DNA of 64,000 nucleotides from Variovorax sp. CF079 (GCF_900101545.1 NZ_FMZU01000008.1:124001-188000); one strand, 5' to 3'; positions 10,638 to 21,492 are shown, numbered from the stretch's first letter. Notes: a model not told the origin generated them from the letters alone. A program made the numbers and translations.

Positions 10638-11084
10638 ATGACAGAGCTGGCCACACCACCCCGCCCCCCGCGACGCGAGTTCCGCAACATCAATGTCTTC
10701 ACCGATGTGACCACCTACCGGCTTCCGCCGGCCGCCGTCGTGTCGATTCTTCACCGCGTGAGCGGTGCGCTGATATTCCTGCTGCTTCCCTTCATCCTCT
10801 GGATGTTCGACACCTCCGTGTCTTCCGAGTACTCCTACGCCCGCTTCAAGGCCGCCTTCAACAGCGGCCTTGGTTTCGTTCCGGGATGGTTTCTGAAGCT
10901 GGTGGTGCTGGCGCTGATCTGGGCCTACCTGCACCACTTCGTCGCCGGCCTGCGCCATCTGTGGATGGACGTGAGCCATGCCGCGGCGAGCAAGGAATTC
11001 GGCCACAGCTCGGCCATCGCCACGCTGGCGATCAGCATCCTCTTGACCCTGGTCCTCGGCGCCAAGCTGTTCGGCCTCTACTAA
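10638..11084 (+). CDS. sdhC: Succinate dehydrogenase cytochrome b556 subunit
   Basis: Membrane anchor of complex II that binds heme b and ubiquinone with SdhD. It has 148 residues and three predicted membrane helices (about 35-55, 84-104 and 124-146). The quinone-site motif SILHRVSG gives Ser36 and Arg40, matching Ser27/Arg31 of E. coli. The heme ligand is predicted as His100 in HHFVAGLRH. The start MTELATPP begins the recognisable protein. It is the first gene of sdhCDAB-sdhE-gltA, 160 bp after the GntR gene, so the operon promoter probably lies in that gap. Confidence 0.96.
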   Translation: MTELATPPRPPRREFRNINVFTDVTTYRLPPAAVVSILHRVSGALIFLLLPFILWMFDTSVSSEYSYARFKAAFNSGLGFVPGWFLKLVVLALIWAYLHHFVAGLRHLWMDVSHAAASKEFGHSSAIATLAISILLTLVLGAKLFGLY

Positions 11085-11094
11085 GGAGCACGAG

Positions 11095-11460
11095 ATGTCT
11101 GTGAACTACGGCTCCAAGCGCATCGTCGTCGGCGCGCATTACGGTCTGCGCGACTGGCTCAGCCAACGCATCACGGGTGCCCTGATGGCGCTCTTCACCG
11201 TCATCCTGCTCGTGCAGGTGATCTTCACGCGCGGGCCGATCGGCTACGACGCGTGGGCCGGCATCTTCGCTTCGCAGTGGATGAAGGTTCTGACCTTCGT
11301 CGTGATCGCTTCGTTGCTTTATCACGTCTGGGTCGGCATGCGCGACATCTGGATGGACTACGTCCAGCCGGTCGGCATCCGTCTCGTTTTGCAGGTTTTC
11401 ACGATCGTCTGGCTTGTAGCGTGCGCGGGTTGGGCCATTCAAGTGCTCTGGAGAGTCTGA
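11095..11460 (+). CDS. sdhD: Succinate dehydrogenase membrane anchor subunit
   Basis: Second membrane anchor of complex II. The 121 residues contain three membrane helices (about 26-46, 62-80 and 97-118). His77 in the motif HVWVGMRDIWMDY is the predicted heme b ligand, and Tyr89, 12 residues later, matches the quinone-contact tyrosine (His71/Tyr83 in E. coli). It lies 10 bp after sdhC with AAGGAG just ahead of its start, and 4 bp before sdhA. Confidence 0.96.
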   Translation: MSVNYGSKRIVVGAHYGLRDWLSQRITGALMALFTVILLVQVIFTRGPIGYDAWAGIFASQWMKVLTFVVIASLLYHVWVGMRDIWMDYVQPVGIRLVLQVFTIVWLVACAGWAIQVLWRV

Positions 11461-11464
11461 CCCC

Positions 11465-13273
11465 ATGTCCTATACCAAAGAACAAATCACCAAGCGCAAG
11501 TTCGACGTCGTCATCGTCGGCGCCGGCGGCTCCGGCATGCGCGCCTCGCTGCAACTGGCGCGCGCCGGCCTCAACGTGGCCGTGCTGTCCAAGGTGTTCC
11601 CGACCCGTTCGCACACCGTCGCGGCGCAAGGCGGCGTCGGTGCCTCGCTCGGCAACATGAGCGAGGACAACTGGCACTACCACTTCTACGACACGATCAA
11701 GGGCTCCGACTGGCTCGGCGACCAGGACGCGATCGAGTTCATGTGCCGCGAAGCGCCGAAGGTGGTGTACGAGCTCGAGCATTTCGGCATGCCCTTCGAC
11801 CGCAATCCGGACGGCACCATCTACCAGCGCCCCTTCGGCGGCCACACCGCCAACTACGGCGAGAAGCCCGTGCAGCGCGCCTGCGCAGCGGCCGACCGCA
11901 CCGGCCACGCGATGCTGCACACGCTCTATCAGAAGAACGTCGAGGCACGCACGCAATTCTTCGTCGAGTGGATGGCGCTCGACCTGATCCGCGACGCCGA
12001 GGGCGATGTGGTCGGCGTGACCGCGCTCGAGATGGAAACCGGAGATCTGCACATCCTGCAGGCCAAGACCGTGCTGCTGGCCACCGGCGGCGCGGGCCGT
12101 ATCTTCGCGGCCTCGACCAACGCCTTCATCAACACCGGCGACGGCCTCGGCATGGCGGCGCGCTCGGGCATTCCGCTGCAGGACATGGAGTTCTGGCAGT
12201 TCCACCCGACCGGCGTGGCCGGCGCCGGCGTCTTGCTGACCGAAGGCTGCCGCGGCGAAGGCGCGATCCTGCTCAACAGCAACGGCGAACGATTCATGGA
12301 GCGCTACGCGCCCACGCTCAAGGACCTGGCGCCGCGCGATTTCGTCTCGCGCTCGATGGACCAGGAAATCAAGGAAGGCCGCGGCTGCGGCCCGAACAAG
12401 GACTACGTGCTGCTGAAGCTCGACCACCTCGGTGCCGAGACCATCCACAAGCGCCTGCCTTCGGTGTACGAGATCGGCGTCAACTTCGCCAACGTCGATA
12501 TCACGAAGGAGCCGATCCCGGTGGTGCCGACCATCCACTACCAGATGGGCGGCATTCCGACCAATATCAACGGCCAGGTCGTGATCCAGAAGGGCGAGGA
12601 AAACAGCGCCGTGGTCAACGGCCTGTACGCGGTGGGCGAATGCTCCTGCGTGAGCGTGCACGGCGCCAACCGCCTGGGCACCAATTCGCTGCTCGACCTG
12701 CTGGTGTTCGGCCGCGCGGCCGGAAACCACATCGTCGAATTCAACGACAAGCTGAAGGAACACAAGCCGCTGCCCGCCGATGCCGCCGATCGCACGCTGG
12801 AACGCCTGAACCAGCTTGAGTCGTCGACTTCGGGCGAGTATGCGCAAGACGTGGCCGGCGAGATCCGCTCCGTGATGCAGCAGCACGCCGCCGTGTTCCG
12901 CAAGCAGGCTTCCATGGACGAGGGCGTCAAGAAGATCGCCGCCGTGCGCGAGCGCGTGGCCAAGGTCACGCTGAAAGACAAGTCGCGCGTCTTCAACACC
13001 GCGCGCATCGAGGCACTGGAAGTCGACAACCTGATCGAGGTGGCGCAGGCCACCATGGTCTCGGCCGCCGCGCGCAAGGAGTGCCGCGGCGCCCACACGG
13101 TCGAAGACTACGAGCGCCCGTCCGACGATCCCGTCGCGCCGCTGGGCCGCGACGACGCCAACTGGATGAAGCACACGCTCTGGTACAGCCAGGACAACCG
13201 CCTGTCCTACAAGCCCGTCAAGCTGAAACCGCTGACGGTCGAGTCCGTGCCTCCCAAGGTCCGTACCTTCTAA
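11465..13273 (+). CDS. sdhA: Succinate dehydrogenase flavoprotein subunit
   Basis: Catalytic subunit that oxidises succinate to fumarate with covalent FAD. The length of 602 residues is typical. The dinucleotide-binding motif [15 protein letters not shown] starts near 15, and the FAD-linking histidine is His50 in [10 protein letters not shown]. Later motifs [13 protein letters not shown] and the [22 protein letters not shown] stretch (split here from position about 398) are those of bacterial SdhA. It follows sdhD closely and precedes sdhB by 23 bp. SdhE, encoded two genes downstream, is the expected flavinylation factor. Confidence 0.98.
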   Translation: MSYTKEQITKRKFDVVIVGAGGSGMRASLQLARAGLNVAVLSKVFPTRSHTVAAQGGVGASLGNMSEDNWHYHFYDTIKGSDWLGDQDAIEFMCREAPKVVYELEHFGMPFDRNPDGTIYQRPFGGHTANYGEKPVQRACAAADRTGHAMLHTLYQKNVEARTQFFVEWMALDLIRDAEGDVVGVTALEMETGDLHILQAKTVLLATGGAGRIFAASTNAFINTGDGLGMAARSGIPLQDMEFWQFHPTGVAGAGVLLTEGCRGEGAILLNSNGERFMERYAPTLKDLAPRDFVSRSMDQEIKEGRGCGPNKDYVLLKLDHLGAETIHKRLPSVYEIGVNFANVDITKEPIPVVPTIHYQMGGIPTNINGQVVIQKGEENSAVVNGLYAVGECSCVSVHGANRLGTNSLLDLLVFGRAAGNHIVEFNDKLKEHKPLPADAADRTLERLNQLESSTSGEYAQDVAGEIRSVMQQHAAVFRKQASMDEGVKKIAAVRERVAKVTLKDKSRVFNTARIEALEVDNLIEVAQATMVSAAARKECRGAHTVEDYERPSDDPVAPLGRDDANWMKHTLWYSQDNRLSYKPVKLKPLTVESVPPKVRTF

Positions 13274-13296
13274 GAACATATCTCAAGGTTTTCACG

Positions 13297-13998
13297 ATGA
13301 AGCGCACATTCCAGATCTACCGCTACGACCCGGACAAGGACGCCAAGCCCTACATGCAGACCGTCGAGATCGAGCTCGACGGCCACGAGCGCATGCTGCT
13401 CGACGCCCTGATGAAGCTGAAGGCGCAGGATCCGACGCTGTCGTTCCGCCGCTCCTGCCGCGAAGGCGTCTGCGGCTCGGACGCGATGAACATCAACGGC
13501 AAGAACGGCCTCGCCTGCCTGACCAACATGCTCACGCTCAAGGGCACGATCGTGCTGAAGCCGCTGCCCGGGCTGCCGGTGATCCGCGACCTGATCGTGG
13601 ACATGACGCAGTTCTTCAAACAGTACAACTCGATCAAGCCCTACCTGCAGAACGACAGCGTGCCGCCCGAAAAGGAGCGCCTGCAGTCGCCCGAAGAGCG
13701 CGATGAGCTGAACGGCCTGTACGAATGCATCCTGTGCGCGAGCTGTTCGACCAGCTGCCCGAGCTTCTGGTGGAACCCCGACAAGTTCGTCGGCCCGGCC
13801 GGCCTGCTGCAGGCCTACCGCTTCATCGCCGACAGCCGCGACGAGGCCACCGCCGAGCGCCTGGACAACCTCGAAGACCCGTACCGCCTGTTCCGCTGCC
13901 ACACGATCATGAACTGCGTCGACGTGTGCCCGAAGAACCTGAACCCGACCAAGGCGATCGGCAAGATCAAGGAACTGATGGTGCGCCGCGCCATCTGA
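13297..13998 (+). CDS. sdhB: Succinate dehydrogenase iron-sulfur subunit
   Basis: Electron-transfer subunit carrying three Fe-S clusters. In its 233 residues the [2Fe-2S] site is [19 protein letters not shown] (Cys54, Cys59, Cys74; Asp62 takes the place of one cysteine, as often seen in SdhB). The [4Fe-4S]/[3Fe-4S] sites are [12 protein letters not shown] near 147 and [12 protein letters not shown] near 206. The start [13 protein letters not shown] is the family N-terminus. It lies between sdhA and sdhE; the gap to sdhE is 13 bp. Confidence 0.98.
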   Translation: MKRTFQIYRYDPDKDAKPYMQTVEIELDGHERMLLDALMKLKAQDPTLSFRRSCREGVCGSDAMNINGKNGLACLTNMLTLKGTIVLKPLPGLPVIRDLIVDMTQFFKQYNSIKPYLQNDSVPPEKERLQSPEERDELNGLYECILCASCSTSCPSFWWNPDKFVGPAGLLQAYRFIADSRDEATAERLDNLEDPYRLFRCHTIMNCVDVCPKNLNPTKAIGKIKELMVRRAI

Positions 13999-14011
13999 AC
14001 TTTTCAAGACC

Positions 14012-14314
14012 ATGCAATCCGCCACCGACCTCCGGCAGCCGATCAGCGAACGTGCGCTGAGCAAGCTGCGATGGCGCTGCCGGCGCGGCTTGCTCGAAAA
14101 CGACCTCTTCATCGCGCGCTTCTTCGAGCGGCATGAAGAAGGTCTGACCTGCGGGCAGGCGCAGGCATTGGAGACATTGATGGACCTGTCGGACAACGAT
14201 CTGCTCGACCTGCTGCTTCGAAGAAAGGAACCCGAGCCCGAATGGGCCGGGGCCGACGTGATCGAACTCCTGCAGTTGATGCGCACCGACGGCGCGCAAT
14301 CCCAACCCTCCTGA
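14012..14314 (+). CDS. sdhE: FAD assembly factor SdhE
   Basis: Small helical protein that helps attach FAD covalently to SdhA. It has 100 residues, and the signature RGxxE occurs as RGLLE (25-29) within RRGLLENDLFIARFF. It sits inside the sdh operon between sdhB and gltA, unlike E. coli, where sdhE pairs with ygfX elsewhere. In this window a YgfX-like gene is found far away at 46036-46518. Confidence 0.93.
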   Translation: MQSATDLRQPISERALSKLRWRCRRGLLENDLFIARFFERHEEGLTCGQAQALETLMDLSDNDLLDLLLRRKEPEPEWAGADVIELLQLMRTDGAQSQPS

Positions 14315-14337
14315 ACATTCTTTGAAAGACACTCGCA

Positions 14338-15648
14338 ATGAAAGCATCCGAGACCAAGGCCACCCTGTCGTTCAGCAACGGCGGACAGAACGTCGAGCTG
14401 CCGATCTACAAGGGCACCATGGGCCCCGACGTGATCGACATCCGCAAGCTCTATGCCCAGACAGGGATGTTCACCTACGACCCGGGCTTCATGTCGACGG
14501 CGTCGTGCGAGTCGGCCATCACCTACATCGACGGCGACAAGGGCGAGCTGCTGTACCGCGGCTACCCGATCGAGCAGCTCGCCACCAACTGCGACTTCCT
14601 CGAGACTTGTCATCTGCTGCTGTACGGCGATCTGCCGAACGCGACGCAGAAGGCCGGCTTCACCAAGCTCGTGACCAACCACACGATGGTCAACGAGCAA
14701 ATGCAGTTCTTCCTGCGCGGTTTCCGCCGCGATGCGCACCCGATGGCCATCATGACCGGCCTGGTCGGCGCGCTGTCGGCCTTCTATCACGACAGCACGG
14801 ACATCACCAATCCGAAGCACCGCGAGATCGCCGCGATCCGCCTGATCGCGAAGATGCCGACGCTCGTGGCCATGGCCTACAAGTACACGATCGGCCAGCC
14901 CTACATGTACCCGAAGAACGACCTCAGCTATGCGGGCAACTTCCTGCACATGATGTTCGCGACGCCCTGCGAGGAATACAAGGTGAGCCCGGTGCTCGAG
15001 CGCGCGCTCGACCGGATCTTCATCCTGCATGCCGACCACGAGCAGAACGCCTCGACCTCGACCGTGCGCCTGTGCGGCTCGTCGGGCACCAACCCCTTCG
15101 CGGCGATCGCGGCGGGCGTGGCCTGCCTCTGGGGCCCGGCCCACGGCGGCGCCAACGAGGCGGCGCTCAACATGCTCCACGACATCCAGAAGGCCGGCGG
15201 CGTCGACAAGATCGGCGAGTTCATCAAGCAGGTCAAGGACAAGAACTCGAACGTCAAGCTGATGGGCTTCGGGCACCGCGTCTACAAGAACTACGATCCG
15301 CGCGCCAAGCTGATGCAGGAAACCTGCAGGGAAGTGCTGAGCGAATTGGGCCTCGAGAACGACCCGCTGTTCAAGCTCGCGATGGCGCTCGAGAAGATCG
15401 CGCTCGAAGACGAATACTTCGTCTCGCGCAAGCTCTACCCGAACGTCGACTTCTACTCGGGCATCGTGCAGCGCGCGATCGGCATTCCGGTGCCGCTCTT
15501 CACCGCCATCTTCGCGCTCGCACGCACCGTCGGCTGGATCGCCCAGCTCAACGAGATGATCGGCGACCCGGAGTACAAGATCGGCCGTCCGCGCCAGCTC
15601 TTCGAAGGCTCGCCCAAGCGCGACGTGCAACCCATCGCCCAGCGCTGA
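14338..15648 (+). CDS. gltA: Citrate synthase (type II)
   Basis: Condenses acetyl-CoA and oxaloacetate into citrate, the entry step of the TCA cycle. The 436 residues and the N-terminal beta-rich domain ([20 protein letters not shown]) indicate the hexameric, NADH-sensitive Gram-negative type. Catalytic regions seen are [36 protein letters not shown] with a catalytic histidine, and the aspartate region [14 protein letters not shown]. It lies 23 bp after sdhE and is followed by an intrinsic terminator, so it closes the sdh transcript. Confidence 0.98.
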   Translation: MKASETKATLSFSNGGQNVELPIYKGTMGPDVIDIRKLYAQTGMFTYDPGFMSTASCESAITYIDGDKGELLYRGYPIEQLATNCDFLETCHLLLYGDLPNATQKAGFTKLVTNHTMVNEQMQFFLRGFRRDAHPMAIMTGLVGALSAFYHDSTDITNPKHREIAAIRLIAKMPTLVAMAYKYTIGQPYMYPKNDLSYAGNFLHMMFATPCEEYKVSPVLERALDRIFILHADHEQNASTSTVRLCGSSGTNPFAAIAAGVACLWGPAHGGANEAALNMLHDIQKAGGVDKIGEFIKQVKDKNSNVKLMGFGHRVYKNYDPRAKLMQETCREVLSELGLENDPLFKLAMALEKIALEDEYFVSRKLYPNVDFYSGIVQRAIGIPVPLFTAIFALARTVGWIAQLNEMIGDPEYKIGRPRQLFEGSPKRDVQPIAQR

Positions 15649-15672
15649 GCCTCGCGTTCGCGCTCAACTCGG

Positions 15673-15697
15673 AAAGCTGCCCTCGGGCAGCTTTTTT
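15673..15697 (+). terminator. Intrinsic terminator after gltA
   Basis: AAAGCTGCC pairs with GGCAGCTTT around a short CTCG loop and runs directly into a six-T tract, 25 bp after the gltA stop. It marks the end of the sdhCDAB-sdhE-gltA transcript. Confidence 0.9.
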
Positions 15698-15769
15698 GCG
15701 TCTTGGCTGACACGCGGCGCCGGCAAGGGGGGAATAGGCTGCAAGGCACCTCAACGAAGGAGTTCCGCC

Positions 15770-15910
15770 ATGAAGAAACTTGCCGCATTGGTCGCCATTG
15801 CATTCACTCTCTCCGTGCCGCTGGCTGGCTGCAACACCTGGAGAGGTGCCGGCCAAGACGTGCAGAAGGCCGGGGAAAAGATGGAGGACGCGGGCAAGAA
15901 GAAGCAATGA
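15770..15910 (+). CDS. Entericidin A/B-family small lipoprotein
   Basis: A 46-residue lipoprotein. MKKLAALVAIAFTLSVPLAG is a signal peptide ending in the lipobox LAGC, so Cys21 should be lipidated. The mature part, about 26 residues, is charged and helix-prone (GAGQDVQKAGEKMEDAGKKK), the pattern of the EcnA/EcnB family, small cell-envelope lipoproteins named for an antidote/toxin pair. GAAGGAG lies 7 bases before the ATG. Only one member is present here, so a toxin/antidote role is not supported. It stands alone between the gltA terminator and the LysR gene. Confidence 0.85.
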   Translation: MKKLAALVAIAFTLSVPLAGCNTWRGAGQDVQKAGEKMEDAGKKKQ

Positions 15911-15987
15911 CGACGCACTCGCCCATCGCACGCCGACAGTAATGTCATCGCGCATCGCGATGGCTCCTCCTTAGAAACCGAAGGAAA

Positions 15988-16028
15988 ATACGGGACTCCA
16001 TCTCCATACGAGATGCCAAGCCCCGTAT
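15988..16028 (+). promoter_or_regulatory. Nested inverted repeats over the LysR start
   Basis: The outer arms ATACGGG (15988-15994) and CCCGTAT (16022-16028) enclose a second perfect pair, CATCTC and GAGATG, with loop CATAC (15999-16015). The right outer arm contains the first two bases of the LysR start codon at 16027. As RNA it would hide the start; as DNA it could be a regulator site. Confidence 0.5.
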
Positions 16029-16971
16029 GACCTCCTCAGAACGCAGCTTCGCCCGCCGCATCGACCTTACGTCGCTGCAGTTGTTCGTGGCCGTCTGCGA
16101 GCTCGGCAGCATCGGACGCGCGGCGGAGCGCGAATTCATCGCGGCTTCGGCCATCAGCAAGCGGCTCTCGGATCTCGAAGCCACCCTCGGCACCCCCCTG
16201 CTCTATCGCCATGCGCGCGGCGTCGACCTGACGCCCGCCGGTGAGAGCCTTCTTCACCACGCGCGCTCGGTGCTCTACAGCCTCGAGAAGATGCAGGGCG
16301 AACTGAGCGAATACGCCGACGGCGTGCGCGGCCATGTGCGCGTGCACGCCAACATCTCGGCCATCGTGCAGTTCCTGCCCGAGGACCTCGGCGCTTTCAC
16401 GCGCGAGCACGACGCGATCAAGATCGACCTGGAAGAGCACCTCAGCAGCGAGGTGGTGCGTGCGGTCCACGAGGGTGCTGCGGACCTCGGCATCTGCCAC
16501 GTGCCCGAAGGCACGAGCGAACTGCAGAGCCTGCTGTACCGCCACGATTCGCTGGTGCTGATCGTGCCCGCCGGCCATCCGCTGGCGGCGCAGCGCGCGA
16601 TCGATTTCGCGGACTCGCTCGATGTCGACCACGTCGGCCTGCACACCAACAGCTCGATCTACGTCGCGATGCACCAGGCCGCACTGGCCGCCAATCGCAC
16701 GATCAAGCTGCGCATTCACGTGACCGGCCTCGACGCCATGTGCCGAATGATCGAGAACGGCCTCGGCATCGGCGTGATGCCGCTGCGCGCCTTCGAGCTG
16801 ATGCAAGGCGGCATCGGCCGCGGCTTGACGAGCGTGGCGCTGAACGACGCCTGGGCGGCGCGTGAGATCCGCCTGGTCGCACGCGATTTCTCGACGCTGC
16901 CGGTCGCGGCGCGCATGCTCGTCAAGCACCTGCAGGCGCCGGCCGCGGCGCCCGACCAGCTGGCCGCATAA
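16027..16971 (+). CDS. LysR-family transcriptional regulator
   Basis: Regulator of 314 residues. The N-terminal winged helix-turn-helix (about 13-72: [48 protein letters not shown]) is followed by a substrate-binding-protein-like co-inducer domain (about 100-305). It lies 34 bp before leuC on the same strand, an arrangement common in Burkholderiales, so control of leuCDB by a leucine-pathway metabolite is plausible but not shown. The start codon has no clear ribosome site and lies within an inverted repeat. Confidence 0.88.
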   Translation: MTSSERSFARRIDLTSLQLFVAVCELGSIGRAAEREFIAASAISKRLSDLEATLGTPLLYRHARGVDLTPAGESLLHHARSVLYSLEKMQGELSEYADGVRGHVRVHANISAIVQFLPEDLGAFTREHDAIKIDLEEHLSSEVVRAVHEGAADLGICHVPEGTSELQSLLYRHDSLVLIVPAGHPLAAQRAIDFADSLDVDHVGLHTNSSIYVAMHQAALAANRTIKLRIHVTGLDAMCRMIENGLGIGVMPLRAFELMQGGIGRGLTSVALNDAWAAREIRLVARDFSTLPVAARMLVKHLQAPAAAPDQLAA

Positions 16972-17005
16972 GACAATCACCCTCCCCACGAAAGAGACCA
17001 TCACC

Positions 17006-18427
17006 ATGGCACGCACGCTCTACGACAAGCTCTGGGACGAACACGTCGTCCACACCGAGGAAGACGGCACTTCGATCCTCTACATCGACCGCCACCTGGT
17101 CCACGAAGTGACCAGCCCGCAGGCCTTCGAGGGGCTGCGCGAAGCCGGCCGCAAGCTGTGGCGCATCAGCTCGGTGGTGGCCACGGCCGACCACAACACG
17201 CCGACCACGCACTGGGAGCGCGGCTATGACGGCATCGCCGATCCCGTCAGCCGCGAGCAGATCACCACGCTGGACAGCAACATCTCGGAGTTCGGCGCCG
17301 CTGCATTCTTCCCCTTCCTGAGCAAGCGCCAGGGCATCGTGCACGTGATCGGCCCCGAGTCGGGCGCGACGCTGCCGGGCATGACGGTGGTGTGCGGCGA
17401 TTCGCACACCTCCACGCACGGCGCCTTCGGCGCGCTCGCGCACGGCATCGGCACCAGCGAGGTCGAGCACGTGATGGCCACCCAGACGCTGCTGGCCAAG
17501 AAGGCGAAGAACCTGCTCGTCAAGGTGGATGGCAAGCTGGCGCTGGGCTGCACCGCCAAGGACATCGTGCTGGCCATCATCGGCAAGATCGGCACCGCCG
17601 GCGGTACCGGCTACACGATCGAATTCGCCGGCTCGGCGATCCGCGATCTGAGCATGGAAGGCCGCATGACGGTGTGCAACATGGCGATCGAGGCCGGTGC
17701 GCGCGCCGGGCTGGTGGCGGTGGACGAGAAGACCATCGCCTACGTCAAGGGTCGCCCGCTCGCACCCACGGGCGTCGAATGGGACCAGGCCGTCGCCTAC
17801 TGGAAGACGCTGCAATCTGACGCCGATGCGCACTTCGATGCCGTGGTCGAACTCGACGCCGCGCAGATCAAGCCGCAAGTCACCTGGGGCACCTCACCCG
17901 AGATGGTGGTGCCGGTGGACGGCCGCGTGCCCGATCCGGACAAGGAAAAGGACGCCAACAAGCGCGGCGCCATCGAGCGCGCGCTGACCTACATGGGTCT
18001 GGAGCCGAACAAGCCGATGAACGACATCCTCATCGACAAGGTGTTCATCGGCTCCTGCACCAACAGCCGCATCGAGGACATGCGCGAAGCCGCGGCGATG
18101 GTCAAGAAGTTGGGCCAGAAGGTCGCCAAGAACGTCAAGCTCGCGATGGTCGTTCCGGGCTCCGGCCTCGTGAAGGAACAGGCCGAGCGCGAAGGGTTGG
18201 ACCAGATCTTCAAGGCCGCGGGCTTCGAATGGCGCGAGCCGGGCTGCTCGATGTGCCTGGCGATGAACGCCGACCGGCTGGAGCCCGGCGAGCGCTGCGC
18301 CTCCACCAGCAACCGCAACTTCGAAGGCCGGCAGGGTGCCGGCGGCCGTACCCACCTGGTGAGCCCGGCCATGGCCGCCGCCGCCGCGGTGCACGGCCAT
18401 TTCGTCGACGTCCGCCAATTCGCCTGA
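17006..18427 (+). CDS. leuC: 3-isopropylmalate dehydratase large subunit
   Basis: With LeuD isomerises 2-isopropylmalate to 3-isopropylmalate in leucine synthesis; an aconitase-superfamily [4Fe-4S] enzyme. It has 473 residues. The cluster cysteines are Cys351 ([12 protein letters not shown]), Cys414 and Cys417 ([10 protein letters not shown]). The start [15 protein letters not shown] is the family N-terminus. It is followed 13 bp later by leuD, and 691 bp further by leuB. Confidence 0.98.
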   Translation: MARTLYDKLWDEHVVHTEEDGTSILYIDRHLVHEVTSPQAFEGLREAGRKLWRISSVVATADHNTPTTHWERGYDGIADPVSREQITTLDSNISEFGAAAFFPFLSKRQGIVHVIGPESGATLPGMTVVCGDSHTSTHGAFGALAHGIGTSEVEHVMATQTLLAKKAKNLLVKVDGKLALGCTAKDIVLAIIGKIGTAGGTGYTIEFAGSAIRDLSMEGRMTVCNMAIEAGARAGLVAVDEKTIAYVKGRPLAPTGVEWDQAVAYWKTLQSDADAHFDAVVELDAAQIKPQVTWGTSPEMVVPVDGRVPDPDKEKDANKRGAIERALTYMGLEPNKPMNDILIDKVFIGSCTNSRIEDMREAAAMVKKLGQKVAKNVKLAMVVPGSGLVKEQAEREGLDQIFKAAGFEWREPGCSMCLAMNADRLEPGERCASTSNRNFEGRQGAGGRTHLVSPAMAAAAAVHGHFVDVRQFA

Positions 18428-18440
18428 GGAGCCAGACACC

Positions 18441-19091
18441 ATGCAGAAATTCACCGTGCACAAGGGCCTCGTGGCGCCGATGGACCGCGAGAACGTCGAC
18501 ACCGACGCGATCATTCCCAAGCAGTTCCTGAAGTCGATCAGGAAGACCGGTTTCGGCCCCAACCTGTTCGACGCCTGGCGCTACCTCGATCCGGGCGAGC
18601 CGGGCCAGGATCCGAAGTCGCGCAAGCCGAACCCCGACTTCGTGCTGAACCAGCCGCGCTATGCGGGCGCCTCGATCCTGCTCGCACGCCAGAACTTCGG
18701 CTGCGGCTCGTCGCGCGAGCATGCACCGTGGGCGCTCGACCAGTACGGCTTTCGCGCCATCATCGCGCCGAGCTACGCGGACATCTTCTTCAACAACAGC
18801 TTCAAGAACGGCCTGCTGCCGATCGTGCTGAGCGAGTCGCAGGTCGCCCAGCTCTTCGACGAGACCTTCGCCTTCCCGGGCTACAGCCTCACCATCGATC
18901 TCGAGCGGCAGGTGATCGTCAAGCCCGACGGCAGCGAACTGGCCTTCGAGGTCCAGGCCTTCCGCAAGTACTGCCTGATCAACGGCCTGGACGACATCGG
19001 CCTGACGCTGCGCCACAAAGACAAGATCAAGGCCTTCGAGGCCGAGCGCCTGGCGCAGAAGCCCTGGCTCAGCCACCAGCTGATCGCCTGA
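18441..19091 (+). CDS. leuD: 3-isopropylmalate dehydratase small subunit
   Basis: Small subunit corresponding to the swivelling domain of aconitases. It has 216 residues. Typical motifs are the N-terminal [31 protein letters not shown] region (two stretches, residues 1-31), [15 protein letters not shown] near 84, and [19 protein letters not shown] near 108. It is encoded between leuC and leuB with an AGGAG-type site before its ATG. Confidence 0.98.
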   Translation: MQKFTVHKGLVAPMDRENVDTDAIIPKQFLKSIRKTGFGPNLFDAWRYLDPGEPGQDPKSRKPNPDFVLNQPRYAGASILLARQNFGCGSSREHAPWALDQYGFRAIIAPSYADIFFNNSFKNGLLPIVLSESQVAQLFDETFAFPGYSLTIDLERQVIVKPDGSELAFEVQAFRKYCLINGLDDIGLTLRHKDKIKAFEAERLAQKPWLSHQLIA

Positions 19092-19118
19092 CCCCTTCCA
19101 CTTCTTCAGAACAACTTC

Positions 19119-20207
19119 ATGAAAATCGCAGTTCTTCCCGGTGACGGCATCGGCACCGAAATCGTCGCCGAGGCCATCCGCGTGCTCGACACGCTCGACC
19201 TCTCCTTCGAAATGGAATCGGCCCTGGTCGGCGGCGCGGCCTACGAGGCCCACGGCCACCCGCTGCCCGAGGCCACGCTCAAGCTGGCCAAGGAAGCGGA
19301 TGCCGTGCTGTTCGGCGCCGTCGGCGACTGGAAATACGACAAGCTGGAACGCTCGCTGCGCCCCGAGCAGGCCATCCTGGGCCTGCGCAAGAACCTCGGC
19401 CTGTTCGCCAACTTCCGTCCGGCGATCTGCTACGAGCAGCTGGTCGGCGCCTCGAGCCTGAAGCCCGAGCTGATCGCGGGTCTCGACATCCTGATCATCC
19501 GCGAGCTCACCGGCGACATCTATTTCGGCCAGCCGCGCGGCCGCCGCACCGCTGTCGACGGCCACTTCCCCGGCGCCGAGGAGGCCTTCGACACCATGCG
19601 CTATTCGCGCCCCGAGGTCGAGCGCATCGCCCACGTCGCCTTCCAGGCCGCGCGCAAGCGCAGCAAGCGCGTGACCAGCGTCGACAAGGCCAACGTGCTC
19701 GAAACCTTCCAGTTCTGGAAGGACATCGTGACCGAGGTGGGCAAGGAATACCCCGACGTCGAACTCGACCACATGTACGTCGACAACGCCGCGATGCAGC
19801 TGGTCAAGGCACCCAAGAAATTCGACGTGGTGGTCACCGGCAACATGTTCGGCGACATCCTGTCCGATGAGGCCGCCATGCTGACGGGCTCGATCGGCAT
19901 GCTGCCCTCGGCCTCGCTCAACGCCGGCAACCAGGGCCTCTACGAACCCAGCCACGGCAGCGCGCCCGACATTGCCGGCAAAGGGGTTGCCAATCCTTTG
20001 GCTACAATCCTGTCCGCTGCCATGATGCTCCGCTTTTCCCTGAACCAGCCCGAGGCTGCCGACCGTATCGAGTCGGCGGTCAAGCACGTGCTTGCCCAGG
20101 GTTTGCGTACGGCAGACATCTGGTCCGCGGGCACGACCAAGGTGGGCACCCGCGAGATGGGCGACGCCGTGGTGGCAGCCATCACCAAAAAGACGATTAC
20201 CGGCTAA
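19119..20207 (+). CDS. leuB: 3-isopropylmalate dehydrogenase
   Basis: NAD-dependent oxidative decarboxylation of 3-isopropylmalate, the third dedicated step of leucine synthesis. It has 362 residues. Seen are the N-terminal [19 protein letters not shown], the arginine-rich substrate region around [38 protein letters not shown], and the metal/NAD segment [25 protein letters not shown]. The adenine-site motif [18 protein letters not shown] is near 285. It ends the leu genes; asd follows after 93 bp. Confidence 0.98.
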   Translation: MKIAVLPGDGIGTEIVAEAIRVLDTLDLSFEMESALVGGAAYEAHGHPLPEATLKLAKEADAVLFGAVGDWKYDKLERSLRPEQAILGLRKNLGLFANFRPAICYEQLVGASSLKPELIAGLDILIIRELTGDIYFGQPRGRRTAVDGHFPGAEEAFDTMRYSRPEVERIAHVAFQAARKRSKRVTSVDKANVLETFQFWKDIVTEVGKEYPDVELDHMYVDNAAMQLVKAPKKFDVVVTGNMFGDILSDEAAMLTGSIGMLPSASLNAGNQGLYEPSHGSAPDIAGKGVANPLATILSAAMMLRFSLNQPEAADRIESAVKHVLAQGLRTADIWSAGTTKVGTREMGDAVVAAITKKTITG

Positions 20208-20234
20208 CCGCAGCCCGCTTCGTCATGCCCTCCC

Positions 20235-20254
20235 CCCGGCTCTGACGAGCCGGG
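20235..20254 (+). other. Hairpin between leuB and asd
   Basis: CCCGGCTC and GAGCCGGG form a perfect 8-bp stem with a TGAC loop. The T-rich run lies about 20 bases later, so it is not a textbook terminator. It may stabilise the upstream mRNA end or pause transcription. Confidence 0.5.
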
Positions 20255-20300
20255 CGCAAAGAAAAGACAACTTTCTTTTTTTCACAAGGGCAAACTGAAA

Positions 20301-21443
20301 ATGGCGAACGCAACTCAACCTCTGGTCGGTCTCGTAGGCTGGCGCGGCATGGTCGGCTCGGTCCTCATGGACCGCATGCAGGCCGAAGGCGACTTCGGAC
20401 TGATCGAGCCGCTTTTCTTCTCGACCTCCAATGCCGGCGGCAAGGCCCCGGCGCTGGCCAAGAACGAGACCACGCTGAAGGACGCGCACGACATCGAGGC
20501 GCTCCGGAAGTGCGACATCGTCATCACCGCCCAGGGCGGCGACTACACCAGCGCGGTCTTTCCCAAGCTGCGCGCCGCGGGCTGGAACGGCCACTGGATC
20601 GACGCCGCCTCCACCCTGCGCATGAACGATGACGCGATCATCGTGCTCGATCCGGTCAACCTGCCGGTGATCCAGAAGGCGCTCGCCAAGGGCGGCAAGA
20701 ACTGGATCGGCGGCAACTGCACCGTGAGCTGCATGCTGATGGGCGTGGGTGCTCTCTACAAGGCCGGCCTGGTCGAGTGGATGACCAGCATGACCTACCA
20801 GGCCGCTTCCGGCGGCGGCGCGCAGCACATGCGCGAGCTGCTCACGCAGTTCGGCTCGATCAACGGCGAAGTGCGCGCGCTCCTGGACGATCCGAAGTCG
20901 GCCATCCTCGAGATCGACCGCAAGGTGCTGGCCAAGCAGCAGTCGCTGAGCGCGGCCGAGACGGCCAACTTCGGCGCACCACTCGGCGGCAGCCTGATTC
21001 CTTGGATCGACAAGGATCTCGGCGACGGCATCAGCAAGGAAGAGTGGAAGGCCGGCGCCGAAACCAACAAGATCCTCGGTCAGGGCGCAGGCTTCGGAAC
21101 GGCTGCGACGCCGGTCGACGGCTTCTGCGTGCGCATCGGCGCGATGCGCTGCCACAGCCAGGCGCTGACATTCAAGCTCAAAAAGGATGTGCCGGTCGCC
21201 GACATCGAAGCGCTGATCGCGGCCGACAACGACTGGGTCAAGGTGGTGCCGAACAACCGCGAAGCCACGCTCAAGGACCTGACGCCGGTCGCAGTGACTG
21301 GCACCATGAGCATCCCGGTCGGCCGCGTGCGCAAGCTCGCGATGGGCCCCGAATACGTCGGCGCATTTACCATCGGCGACCAGTTGCTGTGGGGTGCGGC
21401 GGAGCCGCTGCGCCGCATGCTGCGCATCCTGCTCGAGGCTTGA
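20301..21443 (+). CDS. asd: Aspartate-semialdehyde dehydrogenase
   Basis: Reduces aspartyl phosphate to aspartate semialdehyde, the branch point to lysine/diaminopimelate, threonine and methionine. Its 380 residues fit the Gram-negative type. The NADP loop is [17 protein letters not shown] (10-26). The catalytic cysteine is Cys140 in [11 protein letters not shown], and the catalytic histidine lies in [16 protein letters not shown]. The gene precedes fimV and truA, the same order known from Pseudomonas and many betaproteobacteria. Confidence 0.97.
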   Translation: MANATQPLVGLVGWRGMVGSVLMDRMQAEGDFGLIEPLFFSTSNAGGKAPALAKNETTLKDAHDIEALRKCDIVITAQGGDYTSAVFPKLRAAGWNGHWIDAASTLRMNDDAIIVLDPVNLPVIQKALAKGGKNWIGGNCTVSCMLMGVGALYKAGLVEWMTSMTYQAASGGGAQHMRELLTQFGSINGEVRALLDDPKSAILEIDRKVLAKQQSLSAAETANFGAPLGGSLIPWIDKDLGDGISKEEWKAGAETNKILGQGAGFGTAATPVDGFCVRIGAMRCHSQALTFKLKKDVPVADIEALIAADNDWVKVVPNNREATLKDLTPVAVTGTMSIPVGRVRKLAMGPEYVGAFTIGDQLLWGAAEPLRRMLRILLEA

Positions 21444-21449
21444 AGCGAT

Positions 21450-21492
21450 GTCGGGCGCCCTTCCGGACGCCCGACGTTGCGGTGCCGCAACG
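21450..21492 (+). other. Tandem hairpins between asd and fimV
   Basis: Two adjacent stems begin 6 bp after the asd stop: GTCGGGCG/CGCCCGAC (21450-21475) and GTTGCG/CGCAAC (21476-21491). Neither is followed by a T tract. They may protect the 3' end of upstream mRNA and so separate the expression levels of asd and fimV. Confidence 0.45.

Noticed and set aside
19988..20010. TTGCCA and TACAAT hexamers inside leuB as a promoter for asd
   Set aside because: The spacing between the hexamers is about 10 bp, too short for a promoter.
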